In this document: positions 18,109 to 26,163 of the stretch, one piece after another
How the letters are laid out: each line of letters starts with the position of its first letter
Position numbering within the stretch: position 1 is the first letter of the stretch
Notes under the pieces: model-generated
Database searches by the model: none
What the model was told of the DNA's origin: nothing
The model's input: the letters and a program-made list of their open reading frames with translations, nothing else
Assembly (NCBI RefSeq): GCF_009467805.1
Contig: NZ_WIAY01000001.1
Coordinates: forward strand, 376,982 to 440,981
DNA: 64,000 bases
Origin: Stenotrophomonas nematodicola
GTDB lineage: Bacteria > Pseudomonadota > Gammaproteobacteria > Xanthomonadales > Xanthomonadaceae
Direction: 5' to 3'
Position numbers and translations under genes: made by a program

Positions 18109-18740
18109 ACAACGCCGTGCGCTGGCTCGCCCCGGACCTGCTGGCGGTTCCCGAACCGCCGGTGGAGGAGACCGTCGAACTCACCGGGCCCGATCCGGAG
18201 CACGAACCGGAGCCGGTCCTGCAGCTGCCGACGCTGGAGGAGATCCAACAGATCCAGGACGAGGCCGAGAAGGACGGCTTCGAGCGCGGCCACGCCGACG
18301 GGCAGGCCCAGGGCCAGGCCGAAGTGCGCCGCCTGGCGGCGCAGATCGAAGGCATCCTCGACAACTTCAGCCGGCCGCTGGTGCGGCTGGAGAATGAAGT
18401 GGTGGCCGCGCTCGGCGAACTTGCGGTCCGCATTGCCGGCACGCTTGTCGGGCGTGCCTACGAGGCCGACCCGGCGCTGCTCGCGCAACTGGTCGGCGAA
18501 GCCATCGATGCGGTCGGCGGGGCCACGCGCGAGGTGGAAGTGCGCCTGCACCCGGACGATATCGCCGCCTTGACCCCGCTGCTGCAGCTGGCCCCGCACC
18601 AGCGCCTCAGCCCGGACCTCAGCCTGAGCCGCGGCGATCTGCGCGTCCATGCCGAGGCCGTGCGCATCGACGGCACCCTGGAAGCCCGCCTGCGCGGCGC
18701 GCTCGATGCGGTGATCCGCAAGGCTGGAGCCAGCGCATGA
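18105..18740 (+). CDS. fliH: Flagellar export ATPase regulator FliH
   Basis: 211 residues, starting with GTG inside the fliG stop. The N-terminal half is acidic and proline-rich, then comes the coil with glycine-spaced repeats (GFERGHADGQAQGQAEVRRL, about 64-84). The C-terminal domain resembles V-ATPase subunit E (LAVRIAGTLVGRAYEADP onward). It holds FliI and links it to the C ring. It overlaps fliI by 4 bases. Confidence 0.93.
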   Translation: MNNAVRWLAPDLLAVPEPPVEETVELTGPDPEHEPEPVLQLPTLEEIQQIQDEAEKDGFERGHADGQAQGQAEVRRLAAQIEGILDNFSRPLVRLENEVVAALGELAVRIAGTLVGRAYEADPALLAQLVGEAIDAVGGATREVEVRLHPDDIAALTPLLQLAPHQRLSPDLSLSRGDLRVHAEAVRIDGTLEARLRGALDAVIRKAGASA

Positions 18741-20119
18741 GTACCGACCCCGTTCCCGCGCCCGCCGCCGACTGGGCCGCCGCGCGCAACCTGCGGCTGG
18801 CCGCTCGGCTGGACGGCATCCAGCCCGATACCGCGCACGGGCGCGGCCTCATCCGCGAAGGCGTGCTGCGCCGCGCGGTGGGCCTGACCCTGGAAGCGGT
18901 GGGCTGCGAATCGCCGCTGGGCGCCAGCTGCAAGGTCGAAGTCATGGACGGCGGCTGGGTGGATGCCGAAGTGGTCGGCTTCGCCGGCGAACGTACCTAT
19001 CTGATGCCCAGCGCCGAGCTGCACGGCCTGCTGCCGAATGCCCGCGTGATCCCTGCACTGGGACGGGGTGGCGTGGAAGTGGGCGAAGGCCTGCTCGGAC
19101 GCGTCATCGACAGCGACGGCGTGCCGCTGGACGGCAAGGGCCCGATCCGTGCCGAAGGTACTGTGGGCATGGCCGGCGTCTCGATCAACCCGCTGGCGCG
19201 CGAGCCGATCACCCAGCCGCTGGACGTCGGCGTCCGCGCCATCAACGCGCTGCTGCCGATCGGCCGTGGCCAGCGCGTGGGTCTGTTCGCCGGCTCCGGC
19301 GTGGGCAAATCCACCCTGCTGGGCATGATGACCCGCTACACCGCCGCTGACGTGATCGTGGTTGGCCTGATCGGCGAGCGTGGCCGCGAAGTGCGCGACT
19401 TTGTCGAAACCACGCTTGGCGAAGAGGGGCTGCGCCGCGCCGTGGTCGTGGCCAGCCCGGCCGACCGGCCTCCGCTCGCCCGTCTGCACGGTGCCTACCG
19501 CGCCACCGCCATTGCCGAGTGGTTCCGCGACCAGGGCCTGAATGTCCTGCTGCTGATGGATTCACTGACCCGCTTCGCGCAGGCCCAGCGTGAGATCGGC
19601 CTGTCGGTGGGTGAGCCGCCGACCACACGCGGCTACCCGCCGTCGGTGTTCGCCAAGCTGCCGGCCCTGGTCGAGCGCGCCGGCAATGGTGCCAAGGGGC
19701 GCGGCTCGATCACCGCGTTCTACACCGTGCTGACCGAAGGCGATGATCCGCAGGACCCGATCGCCGATGCGGCGCGTGCCATTCTCGACGGCCACATCCT
19801 GCTCTCGCGCCGCGTCGCCGACAGCGGTCTGTACCCGGCCATCGACGTGGAGTCCTCGGTCAGCCGCGTGGTCACGGAAATCGCCGATGAACCGTGGCGC
19901 CTGCGCATCCGCAAGCTCAAGCGCCTGATCTCGGCGTACTCGACCAACCGCGACCTGATCGCCATCGGCGCCTATCAGCGCGGCAACGACCCCGCTACCG
20001 ACGAAGCACTGGAACGCTGGTCGGACATCGTTGAATTCCTCGGCCAGGACGTCGGCAAGGCAGCCGACCTGCCGCACAGCCAGGCCGCACTGAAGCGGCT
20101 GGTGGAACCAGAGACTTAA
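18737..20119 (+). CDS. fliI: Flagellum-specific export ATPase FliI
   Basis: 460 residues. Walker A GSGVGKST at about 186-193, Walker B in the LLLMDSLTRFAQA stretch, and the F1-beta-like core with ERGREVRDF. It energises export by the flagellar type III apparatus and forms a ring with FliH and FliJ. ATGA overlap with fliH and 3 bases before fliJ, so clearly in one operon. Confidence 0.96.
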   Translation: MSTDPVPAPAADWAAARNLRLAARLDGIQPDTAHGRGLIREGVLRRAVGLTLEAVGCESPLGASCKVEVMDGGWVDAEVVGFAGERTYLMPSAELHGLLPNARVIPALGRGGVEVGEGLLGRVIDSDGVPLDGKGPIRAEGTVGMAGVSINPLAREPITQPLDVGVRAINALLPIGRGQRVGLFAGSGVGKSTLLGMMTRYTAADVIVVGLIGERGREVRDFVETTLGEEGLRRAVVVASPADRPPLARLHGAYRATAIAEWFRDQGLNVLLLMDSLTRFAQAQREIGLSVGEPPTTRGYPPSVFAKLPALVERAGNGAKGRGSITAFYTVLTEGDDPQDPIADAARAILDGHILLSRRVADSGLYPAIDVESSVSRVVTEIADEPWRLRIRKLKRLISAYSTNRDLIAIGAYQRGNDPATDEALERWSDIVEFLGQDVGKAADLPHSQAALKRLVEPET

Positions 20120-20122
20120 GCC

Positions 20123-20581
20123 ATGATCCAGTCCAAGCGAATCGACCCCCTGCTCAAGCGCGCCCAGGACCACGAAGACGAGGTCGCCCGTGATCTGGCC
20201 GAGCGCCAGCGCATGCTCGACACCCATCTATCGCGCCTGGACGAACTGCGTCGCTACGCCGAGGAATACGCCAGCGCCCAGATGGCGGCCACCAGTCCGG
20301 CCCAGCTGATGAACCGCCGCGCCTTCCTGGACCGCCTGGACAGCGCCGTCGCGCAGCAGCGCCAGACCGTGGACACCAACCGCGAGAAGGTCGAGGCCGA
20401 GCGCGCACGCCTGGTCCTGGCCAGCCGCGACAAGCAGGTGCTGGAACAGCTGGCCGCGAGCTACCGGGCGCAGGAGAAAGTGCTGACCGACCGCCGCGAC
20501 CAGCGCGAGATGGATGACATCGGCGCGCGCCGCAGCCGCCAGGCGCAGCGCGGCGACGGCGACAACGGAGGCACGCCGTGA
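20123..20581 (+). CDS. fliJ: Flagellar export protein FliJ
   Basis: 152-residue coiled-coil protein, rich in Arg/Gln/Glu (DPLLKRAQDHEDEVARDLAE; RQTVDTNREKVEAERARL). FliJ is the stalk-like partner of the FliI ring and escorts chaperones. Identified from position between fliI and fliK, size and the coil pattern. GTGA overlap with fliK. Confidence 0.9.
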   Translation: MIQSKRIDPLLKRAQDHEDEVARDLAERQRMLDTHLSRLDELRRYAEEYASAQMAATSPAQLMNRRAFLDRLDSAVAQQRQTVDTNREKVEAERARLVLASRDKQVLEQLAASYRAQEKVLTDRRDQREMDDIGARRSRQAQRGDGDNGGTP

Positions 20582-21705
20582 CGCCCGCCTCCGTGCTCGG
20601 CGGCAGCCCCGCCACCGCCACCGCCGGCAAGAGCGGTGGCACCCCGCGCAGCGGGACCGGTGACGGTGACGCGCGCCGGGACTTTGACACCCTGCTCAAG
20701 AACGACGCGGGCAGCGCCAAGCGCGTCGGCGCCAGCGACGGCAAGCCCGCGCCAGCCACGCCGACGGCCGACGACGGACGCGGCACCGGCGCCGACCGCC
20801 CCACACGCGGCAGCCGCGAAACGACTCCCCCGACCGACGGCGACACCGCCAGCGAGGCGACCGCCAGCACCCCGTCGACGCCTGATGCGCAGGACAGCAT
20901 CGACCCGGCTGACACCGCACCGTGGCCACCGCTCGGGCTGGCCGGCCTGGCGCTGGCCGGCGTCGAGCCGCAGCCCAGCGTCCCGCCGCCGACCACGCCG
21001 GCCACAACCACCCTGCCCGGCGCCGTGGTGGCACCTGCAGCGGCAACGGGGGCCCCGACCGGCCCTCTCGCCGTGCCCGCCGATGCCGGCACCGGTCCAG
21101 CCGCGCTGCTGCTCCCGGTTGATGCCGAGCCGACCCCCGACGCGGAACTGTTGAAGACCGTTACCGATGCGATCACCGCCGCTGGCGACGGAGCCGATGC
21201 GCCGCCGACGCCCCTCCTGCACGCGCTGAACGCTGCGGCCGAGCTGAAGACCTCAGCCCCCGCGGCCCCCTTCACCGGGGCGCCGACGGCCACCCCCCAC
21301 CTGGGCGGCGACGACTTCGAAGACGCTGTCGGCGCACGCATCGGCTGGCTGGCCGACCAGAAGATCGGTCACGCGCACATCAGGATCACCCCGGACGACC
21401 TGGGCCCGATCGACGTACGTCTGCACCTGGACGGCGACAAGGTGCATGCGTCCTTCACCAGTGCGCACGCCGACGTCCGCCACGCGCTGGAAAGCAGCCT
21501 GCCGCGCCTGCGCGAGATGCTCAACGAGCAGGGCTTCCAGCTGGGCAACGCCGACGTGGGCCAGCAGCAGACCGCCCAGGACGGCAAGGCGGGCGACGGT
21601 CGCTCCGGCCTCGCTGGTGACGACGGCGAACCGTCACTGGCGGACGCCACCGTTTCCCCGGCGCAGCTGATGCGCCAGCGTGGGCTGGTCGACGCCTACG
21701 CGTGA
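20578..21705 (+). CDS. fliK: Flagellar hook-length control protein FliK
   Basis: 375 residues with GTG start. About residues 1-240 are low-complexity, rich in Ala/Pro/Thr/Gly/Asp, the expected ruler part. The C-terminal Flg_hook domain (about 255-330: HIRITPDDLGPIDVRLHLDG, then SSLPRLREMLNEQGF) switches the export gate from hook to filament substrates by acting on FlhB. Last gene before a hairpin and a new sigma-54 promoter. Confidence 0.93.
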   Translation: MTPASVLGGSPATATAGKSGGTPRSGTGDGDARRDFDTLLKNDAGSAKRVGASDGKPAPATPTADDGRGTGADRPTRGSRETTPPTDGDTASEATASTPSTPDAQDSIDPADTAPWPPLGLAGLALAGVEPQPSVPPPTTPATTTLPGAVVAPAAATGAPTGPLAVPADAGTGPAALLLPVDAEPTPDAELLKTVTDAITAAGDGADAPPTPLLHALNAAAELKTSAPAAPFTGAPTATPHLGGDDFEDAVGARIGWLADQKIGHAHIRITPDDLGPIDVRLHLDGDKVHASFTSAHADVRHALESSLPRLREMLNEQGFQLGNADVGQQQTAQDGKAGDGRSGLAGDDGEPSLADATVSPAQLMRQRGLVDAYA

Positions 21706-21716
21706 GGCGTATGCGT

Positions 21717-21733
21717 ACCGGCCAACGGCCGGT
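21717..21733 (+). other. Hairpin between fliK and fliL
   Basis: Perfect 7-bp inverted repeat ACCGGCC / GGCCGGT with an AAC loop, 11 bases after the fliK stop. There is no T run. It resembles the half-palindromes of Stenotrophomonas REP-type elements and may act as a weak terminator. Confidence 0.55.
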
Positions 21734-21777
21734 GCGCACCCCCGTCAATTTTCCGGCAACCGCAGCCGGAGCCATTC

Positions 21778-21793
21778 AGGCACAGCGTTTGCA
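21778..21793 (+). promoter_or_regulatory. Sigma-54 promoter of the fliLMNOPQR operon
   Basis: AGGCACA-N4-TTGCA, GG at 21779-21780 and GC at 21791-21792 with the correct 10-base separation. It ends 20 bases before the fliL ATG, so the leader is very short (about 10 bases). Confidence 0.82.
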
Positions 21794-21813
21794 TGTAGCC
21801 AGGAAGCAATCCA

Positions 21814-22344
21814 ATGGAGCTTCCCCCCGTGGCCGCAGCCGCCGACAAAACCAAGAAATCCGCCGAAAAGGACAAGGCCGCCAAGCCGCGCAGTCCGCTT
21901 CTGATCACCGCCCTGGTTGCGGTGCTCGCCGCCGGTGCCGCCGGCGGTGGTGTGTGGTACTTCACCCAGTCCAAGCACGACGAAAAGCCGGCCAAGGCCA
22001 CCGCCAGCAAGGGCGTGCCGGCCCCGGCGCAGTACTTCGGCCTGGAGCCGCCGTTCGTGGTCAACCTCAACGGGTCCTTCGACGGTCCGCGCTACCTGCA
22101 GGTGGAGGTGCAGCTGATGACCCGCGATCCGGCCGCGATGGAAGCGATCAAGGTTCACGCCCCGGCCATCCGCGCCAAACTGCTGATGCTGTTCTCGCAG
22201 GTCGAGCCGGCGCAGATCGCCGACCGCGCCGGCAAGGAGCGCCTGCAGGCCGACTCGCTGGCCGAAGTGCAGAAGCTGCTCAAGGCCGAGACCGGGACCA
22301 AGGGCGTGGACGAACTGCTGTTCACCAGTTTCGTGACCCAGTAA
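21814..22344 (+). CDS. fliL: Flagellar basal body-associated protein FliL
   Basis: 176 residues. Short Lys-rich cytoplasmic tail, one membrane helix at about 31-52 (LLITALVAVLAAGAAGGGVW), and a periplasmic domain with YFGLEPPFVVNLNGS and YLQVEVQLMTRD. FliL surrounds the stator and supports torque. First gene after a sigma-54 promoter; fliM follows after 9 bases. Confidence 0.94.
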   Translation: MELPPVAAAADKTKKSAEKDKAAKPRSPLLITALVAVLAAGAAGGGVWYFTQSKHDEKPAKATASKGVPAPAQYFGLEPPFVVNLNGSFDGPRYLQVEVQLMTRDPAAMEAIKVHAPAIRAKLLMLFSQVEPAQIADRAGKERLQADSLAEVQKLLKAETGTKGVDELLFTSFVTQ

Positions 22345-22353
22345 GGGCATGCC

Positions 22354-23361
22354 ATGAATGACCTGCTTTCCCAGGACGAGATCGATGCCCTGCTGCACGG
22401 CGTGGACTCCGGTGCGGTGGAAACCGATATCGACGCAGCGCCCCCCGGCGAGGCGCGCTCCTACGATTTCGCCAGCCAGGACCGCATCATCCGCGGTCGC
22501 ATGCCGACCCTGGAGATGGTCAACGAGCGCTTCGCCCGCCTGTGGCGGATCGGCCTGTTCAACCTGATCCGGCGTTCCGCCGAGCTGTCGGTGCGCGGCA
22601 TCGAGCTGATCAAGTTCAACGATTACATGCACTCGCTCTACGTGCCGACCAATCTGAACCTGATCCGCTTCAAACCCCTGCGTGGTACCGGGCTGATCGT
22701 GTTCGAGCCGACCCTGGTGTTCGCCATCGTCGACAACTTCTTCGGCGGCGACGGGCGTTACCCGACCCGTATCGAAGGGCGCGAATTCACTGCCACGGAA
22801 ATGCGGGTCATCCACCTGCTGCTCAAGCAGACCTTCGCCGACCTGCAGGAAGCATGGGCGCCGGTGATGGACGTCGAGCTGGAGTACATCAACTCCGAGA
22901 TCAACCCGCACTTCGCCAACATCGTGACGCCGCGCGAGTACGTGGTGGTCTGCCGGCTGCACGTCGAACTCGACGGCGGCGGCGGCGACATCCACGTCAC
23001 CCTGCCCTACTCGATGCTCGAACCGATCCGCGAGCTGCTCGACGCCGGCATCCAGAGCGACCGCAACGACCGCGATGCCAGCTGGGGCGTGATGCTGCGC
23101 GAACAGCTCAACATCGCCGAAGTCACCCTGTCCAGCGTGCTGGCCAGCAAGCGCATGAGCCTGCGCGAACTGACCCGCCTGAAGATCGGCGACATCCTCC
23201 CGATCGAGCTGCCGGCGCAGGTGCCGGTGTGCGTGGAGAACATCCCGGTGTTCACCGGCGAGTTCGGCATCGCCAACGGCAGCAACGCAGTGAAGATCAC
23301 CGCCACCCACCCCCCGGGCGTCCGCCCGCGCGTTCCCGTAATCCAGGAAGACCCGCAATGA
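22354..23361 (+). CDS. fliM: Flagellar motor switch protein FliM
   Basis: 335 residues. The N-terminal CheY-P binding peptide is exact for the family (MNDLLSQDEIDALLHGV). The middle CheC-like domain and the C-terminal SpoA domain (LTRLKIGDILPIELPAQVPV) follow. It forms the C ring with FliG and FliN and receives the CheY signal. Overlaps fliN by 4 bases. Confidence 0.96.
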   Translation: MNDLLSQDEIDALLHGVDSGAVETDIDAAPPGEARSYDFASQDRIIRGRMPTLEMVNERFARLWRIGLFNLIRRSAELSVRGIELIKFNDYMHSLYVPTNLNLIRFKPLRGTGLIVFEPTLVFAIVDNFFGGDGRYPTRIEGREFTATEMRVIHLLLKQTFADLQEAWAPVMDVELEYINSEINPHFANIVTPREYVVVCRLHVELDGGGGDIHVTLPYSMLEPIRELLDAGIQSDRNDRDASWGVMLREQLNIAEVTLSSVLASKRMSLRELTRLKIGDILPIELPAQVPVCVENIPVFTGEFGIANGSNAVKITATHPPGVRPRVPVIQEDPQ

Positions 23362-23696
23362 ACGACATCGACACCAACGCGCCGGCACCGGCCCAGTTCA
23401 CCAACCTGCAGTCCGACGAGATCCCCGGCAGCACCGACCTCAACCTGGATGTGATCCTCGATGTGCCGGTCACGCTGTCATTGGAAGTGGGTCGCGCGCG
23501 CCTGCCGATCCGCAACCTCCTGCAGCTCAACCAGGGCTCGGTGGTGGAACTGGAGCGTGGTGCCGGCGAGTCGCTGGACGTCTTCGTCAACGGCACCCTG
23601 ATCGCCCACGGCGAAGTGGTGGTCATCAACGATCGCTTCGGCGTGCGCCTGACCGACGTGGTCAGCCCGAGCGAACGGATCCGGAGACTGCGTTGA
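23358..23696 (+). CDS. fliN: Flagellar motor switch protein FliN
   Basis: 112 residues, mainly one SpoA domain (LDVILDVPVTLSLEVGRARL; RNLLQLNQGSVVELERGAGE; VVINDRFGVRLTDVVSP). ATG 23358 overlaps the fliM stop; the longer open frame to the left is within fliM. Lower part of the C ring and docking point of FliH. Overlaps fliO by 4 bases. Confidence 0.95.
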   Translation: MNDIDTNAPAPAQFTNLQSDEIPGSTDLNLDVILDVPVTLSLEVGRARLPIRNLLQLNQGSVVELERGAGESLDVFVNGTLIAHGEVVVINDRFGVRLTDVVSPSERIRRLR

Positions 23697-24094
23697 GCGC
23701 CTGGGCGCTGATCGCCGCCGGCACCACCACCGCCAAGGTGGGCCAGCACGCCGCTGCCGCACCGAGCATGTTCGGTGCCGTGCTGGCGCTGCTGGCGGTG
23801 CTGGCCCTGATCGTCGGCCTGGGCTGGGTGCTCAGGCGCATGCCGGGCAGCGGCTTCCGCCCTGCCGAGGGCCTGCGCGTGGTGGCCAGCCTGACCGTCG
23901 GCGCCAAGGAACGCGTGGTGGTCGTGGAGGTCAACGGCGAGCAGTTGCTGCTCGGCGTCACCGCCGGTGGCATCAACGCCCTGCACCGCCTGCCCGAACC
24001 GTTGCCGACGCCTGCCCCGGCGCGGCTGCCGGACTTCAAACACTTGCCGAATTTCGCGCAGATGCTGCAACAGCGGCTGCGCAAGGACTCCTGA
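23693..24094 (+). CDS. fliO: Flagellar export assembly protein FliO
   Basis: 133 residues, TTG start within the fliN stop. One membrane helix at about 23-43 (MFGAVLALLAVLALIVGLGWVL). After it comes a small cytoplasmic domain with GLRVVASLTVGAKERVVVVE and LLLGVTAGGINALHRL, the FliO signature. It helps FliP complex assembly. Confidence 0.9.
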   Translation: MSAWALIAAGTTTAKVGQHAAAAPSMFGAVLALLAVLALIVGLGWVLRRMPGSGFRPAEGLRVVASLTVGAKERVVVVEVNGEQLLLGVTAGGINALHRLPEPLPTPAPARLPDFKHLPNFAQMLQQRLRKDS

Positions 24095-24095
24095 C

Positions 24096-24878
24096 ATGCG
24101 TGGCCCTCGTAACCCCTGGACCCATTACCTGCCCCTGCTGATGCTGCTGGCGCTGTGCGCGCTGCCGGCACTGGCCTGGGCCGCCCCCGGCCTGCCCGGC
24201 ACGCCGGCGCTGCCGGACGTGAACGTCGGCAAGATCGGCGGCCAGCCGGTGAGCCTGCCGCTGCAGACGCTGCTGCTGATGACGGCGATCACGCTGATTC
24301 CGTCGATGCTGCTGGTGTTGACCGCTTTCACCCGCATCATCATCGTGCTGGGTCTGCTGCGCCAGGCACTGGGCACCGGGCAGACCCCGTCCAACCAGGT
24401 GCTGCTCGGCCTGGCCCTGTTCCTGACTGCAATGGTGATGCTGCCGGTGTGGCAGAAGGCCTGGGGCAGTGGCATGGCGCCCTACCTCAACGGTGAGATC
24501 GACTTCCAGACCGCCTGGACGCTGACCACCCAGCCGCTGCGCGCCTTCATGCTGGCGCAGATCCGCGAGACCGACCTGATGACCTTCGCCGGCATGGCCG
24601 GCCACGGCACCTACGCCAGCCCGGATGCGATTCCGTTCCCGGTGCTGGTGGCCTCGTTCGTCACCAGCGAGCTGAAGACCGCCTTCGAGATCGGCTTCCT
24701 GATTTTCATTCCGTTCGTGATCATCGATCTGGTCGTGGCCAGCGTGCTGATGTCGATGGGCATGATGATGCTGTCGCCCATGCTGGTCTCGGCCCCGTTC
24801 AAGATCCTGCTGTTCGTGCTGGTCGACGGCTGGGTCCTGGTGGTCGGCACGCTTGCCGCCAGCTTCAACGCGGTCTGA
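24096..24878 (+). CDS. fliP: Flagellar export gate protein FliP
   Basis: 260 residues. Start at ATG 24096 gives a signal peptide (hydrophobic LPLLMLLALCALPALAWA, cleavage near AWA-AP), as FliP normally has one. Four membrane segments follow, with the conserved AFTRIIIVLGLLRQALGT and LSPMLVSAPFKILLFVLVDG. Forms the FliPQR channel core. Order fliO-P-Q-R is intact. Confidence 0.96.
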   Translation: MRGPRNPWTHYLPLLMLLALCALPALAWAAPGLPGTPALPDVNVGKIGGQPVSLPLQTLLLMTAITLIPSMLLVLTAFTRIIIVLGLLRQALGTGQTPSNQVLLGLALFLTAMVMLPVWQKAWGSGMAPYLNGEIDFQTAWTLTTQPLRAFMLAQIRETDLMTFAGMAGHGTYASPDAIPFPVLVASFVTSELKTAFEIGFLIFIPFVIIDLVVASVLMSMGMMMLSPMLVSAPFKILLFVLVDGWVLVVGTLAASFNAV

Positions 24879-24885
24879 GGTCGCC

Positions 24886-25155
24886 ATGACGCCCGAACTT
24901 GCCCTTACCGAACTGCGCGGTGGCCTGATCACCGTGCTGTGGGTTGCCGGCCCGCTGCTGCTCACCGTGCTGATCGTCGGCGTGGTGGTCGGCGTGGTGC
25001 AGGCCGCCACCCAGCTCAACGAGCCCACTATCGCCTTCGTGGCCAAGGCCGCCGCGCTGACCGCCGTCCTGTTCGCGCTCGGCAGCCTGCTGATCGGCCA
25101 CCTGGTGGAATACACCACGCTGCTGTTCCAGCGCATTCCCCACCTCATCGGCTAG
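24886..25155 (+). CDS. fliQ: Flagellar export gate protein FliQ
   Basis: 89 residues, two membrane helices (about 17-40 and 53-75) and the family segment VQAATQLNEPTIAFVAKAAA. ATG 24886 is 7 bases after fliP; the upstream extension overlaps fliP and was not used. FliPQR gate subunit. Confidence 0.95.
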   Translation: MTPELALTELRGGLITVLWVAGPLLLTVLIVGVVVGVVQAATQLNEPTIAFVAKAAALTAVLFALGSLLIGHLVEYTTLLFQRIPHLIG

Positions 25156-25168
25156 GCAGGCACGCACG

Positions 25169-25960
25169 ATGGATTCGGCCACTCAGATGGCTGCCGATGG
25201 CCTGCAGGCCTTCGGCATGATCGGCACCATCCTGTGGACCATGCTGCGCATCGGCGCGATGGTCATGGCGATGCCATTGATCGGTACCCGCGCGGTGCCG
25301 CAACGGGTGCGGGTGATGCTGGCCGGTGCGCTGGCCATCGCCCTGTCGCCGATGCTGCCGCCCGTGCCAGCCTGGACCGGGTTCGACGCCGCCACCGTAT
25401 TGAGCATCGCGCGCGAACTGGCCATCGGCGTGTCGATCGGCTTCCTGCTGCGGCTGGTGTTCGAGGCCGGGGCGATGGCCGGCGAACTGGTCGCCCAAGG
25501 CACCGGCCTGGCGTTCGCGCAGATGAGCGATCCGCTGCGCGGCGGCAGCTCCGGCGTGATCGGACAATGGTTCTACCTGCTGTTCGGCCTGCTGTTCTTC
25601 ACCTCCAACGGGCACCTCGCGCTGATCTCGCTGCTGATGGACAGTTACAAAGCCGTGCCGATCGGTGCCGAGCTGCCCAATGTCGATGCGTTTCTCAGTG
25701 CCGCCCCGACCTTTCTGCTGCAGGTGTTCCGCGGCGCGCTGACCCTGGCCCTGCCGCTCACCGTGGCGATGCTGGCGGTCAACCTGGCCTTCGGTGTGCT
25801 GGCCCGGGCGGCGCCGGCGCTCAACCCGATCCAGCTTGGCCTGCCGGTGGCCCTGCTGCTCGGCCTGTTCCTGCTGACCGTGCTGGCCGGTGAAATGGGC
25901 CCGCCGGTGCAGCGCCTGTTCGACGCCGCGTTCCAGGCTGCCGACGGCGTGACGCACTGA
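25169..25960 (+). CDS. fliR: Flagellar export gate protein FliR
   Basis: 263 residues, about six hydrophobic helices. Family signatures RIGAMVMAMPLIGTRAVPQR and SIGFLLRLVFEAGAMAGELV are present. It completes the FliPQR gate with FlhB, which lies about 6.6 kb further right because a GGDEF/EAL gene and a minus-strand toxin island lie between. No terminator is obvious after the stop. Confidence 0.95.
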   Translation: MDSATQMAADGLQAFGMIGTILWTMLRIGAMVMAMPLIGTRAVPQRVRVMLAGALAIALSPMLPPVPAWTGFDAATVLSIARELAIGVSIGFLLRLVFEAGAMAGELVAQGTGLAFAQMSDPLRGGSSGVIGQWFYLLFGLLFFTSNGHLALISLLMDSYKAVPIGAELPNVDAFLSAAPTFLLQVFRGALTLALPLTVAMLAVNLAFGVLARAAPALNPIQLGLPVALLLGLFLLTVLAGEMGPPVQRLFDAAFQAADGVTH

Positions 25961-26163
25961 GCCGGGTCGCGATGCACGTTCCGTCACGGATTCGTGCTGC
26001 GGCTCTTGCGAGACCCCCCGGGCATCGCGGTAGTCTTCACGGGTAGCGTTCGTTTCATCGGAGTCATGGGGAGACTGCCGGTGAGGGTGCCATTGCGCAT
26101 CCTCGGTGATCACGGCGGTGTACGCCATGCCATCGCATTCGTGCAGGCCAGGGAGAGTCACCC

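Noticed and set aside
26000..26020. TTGC-containing sequence before the GGDEF/EAL gene as sigma-54 promoter
   Set aside because: No GG at the required position upstream.
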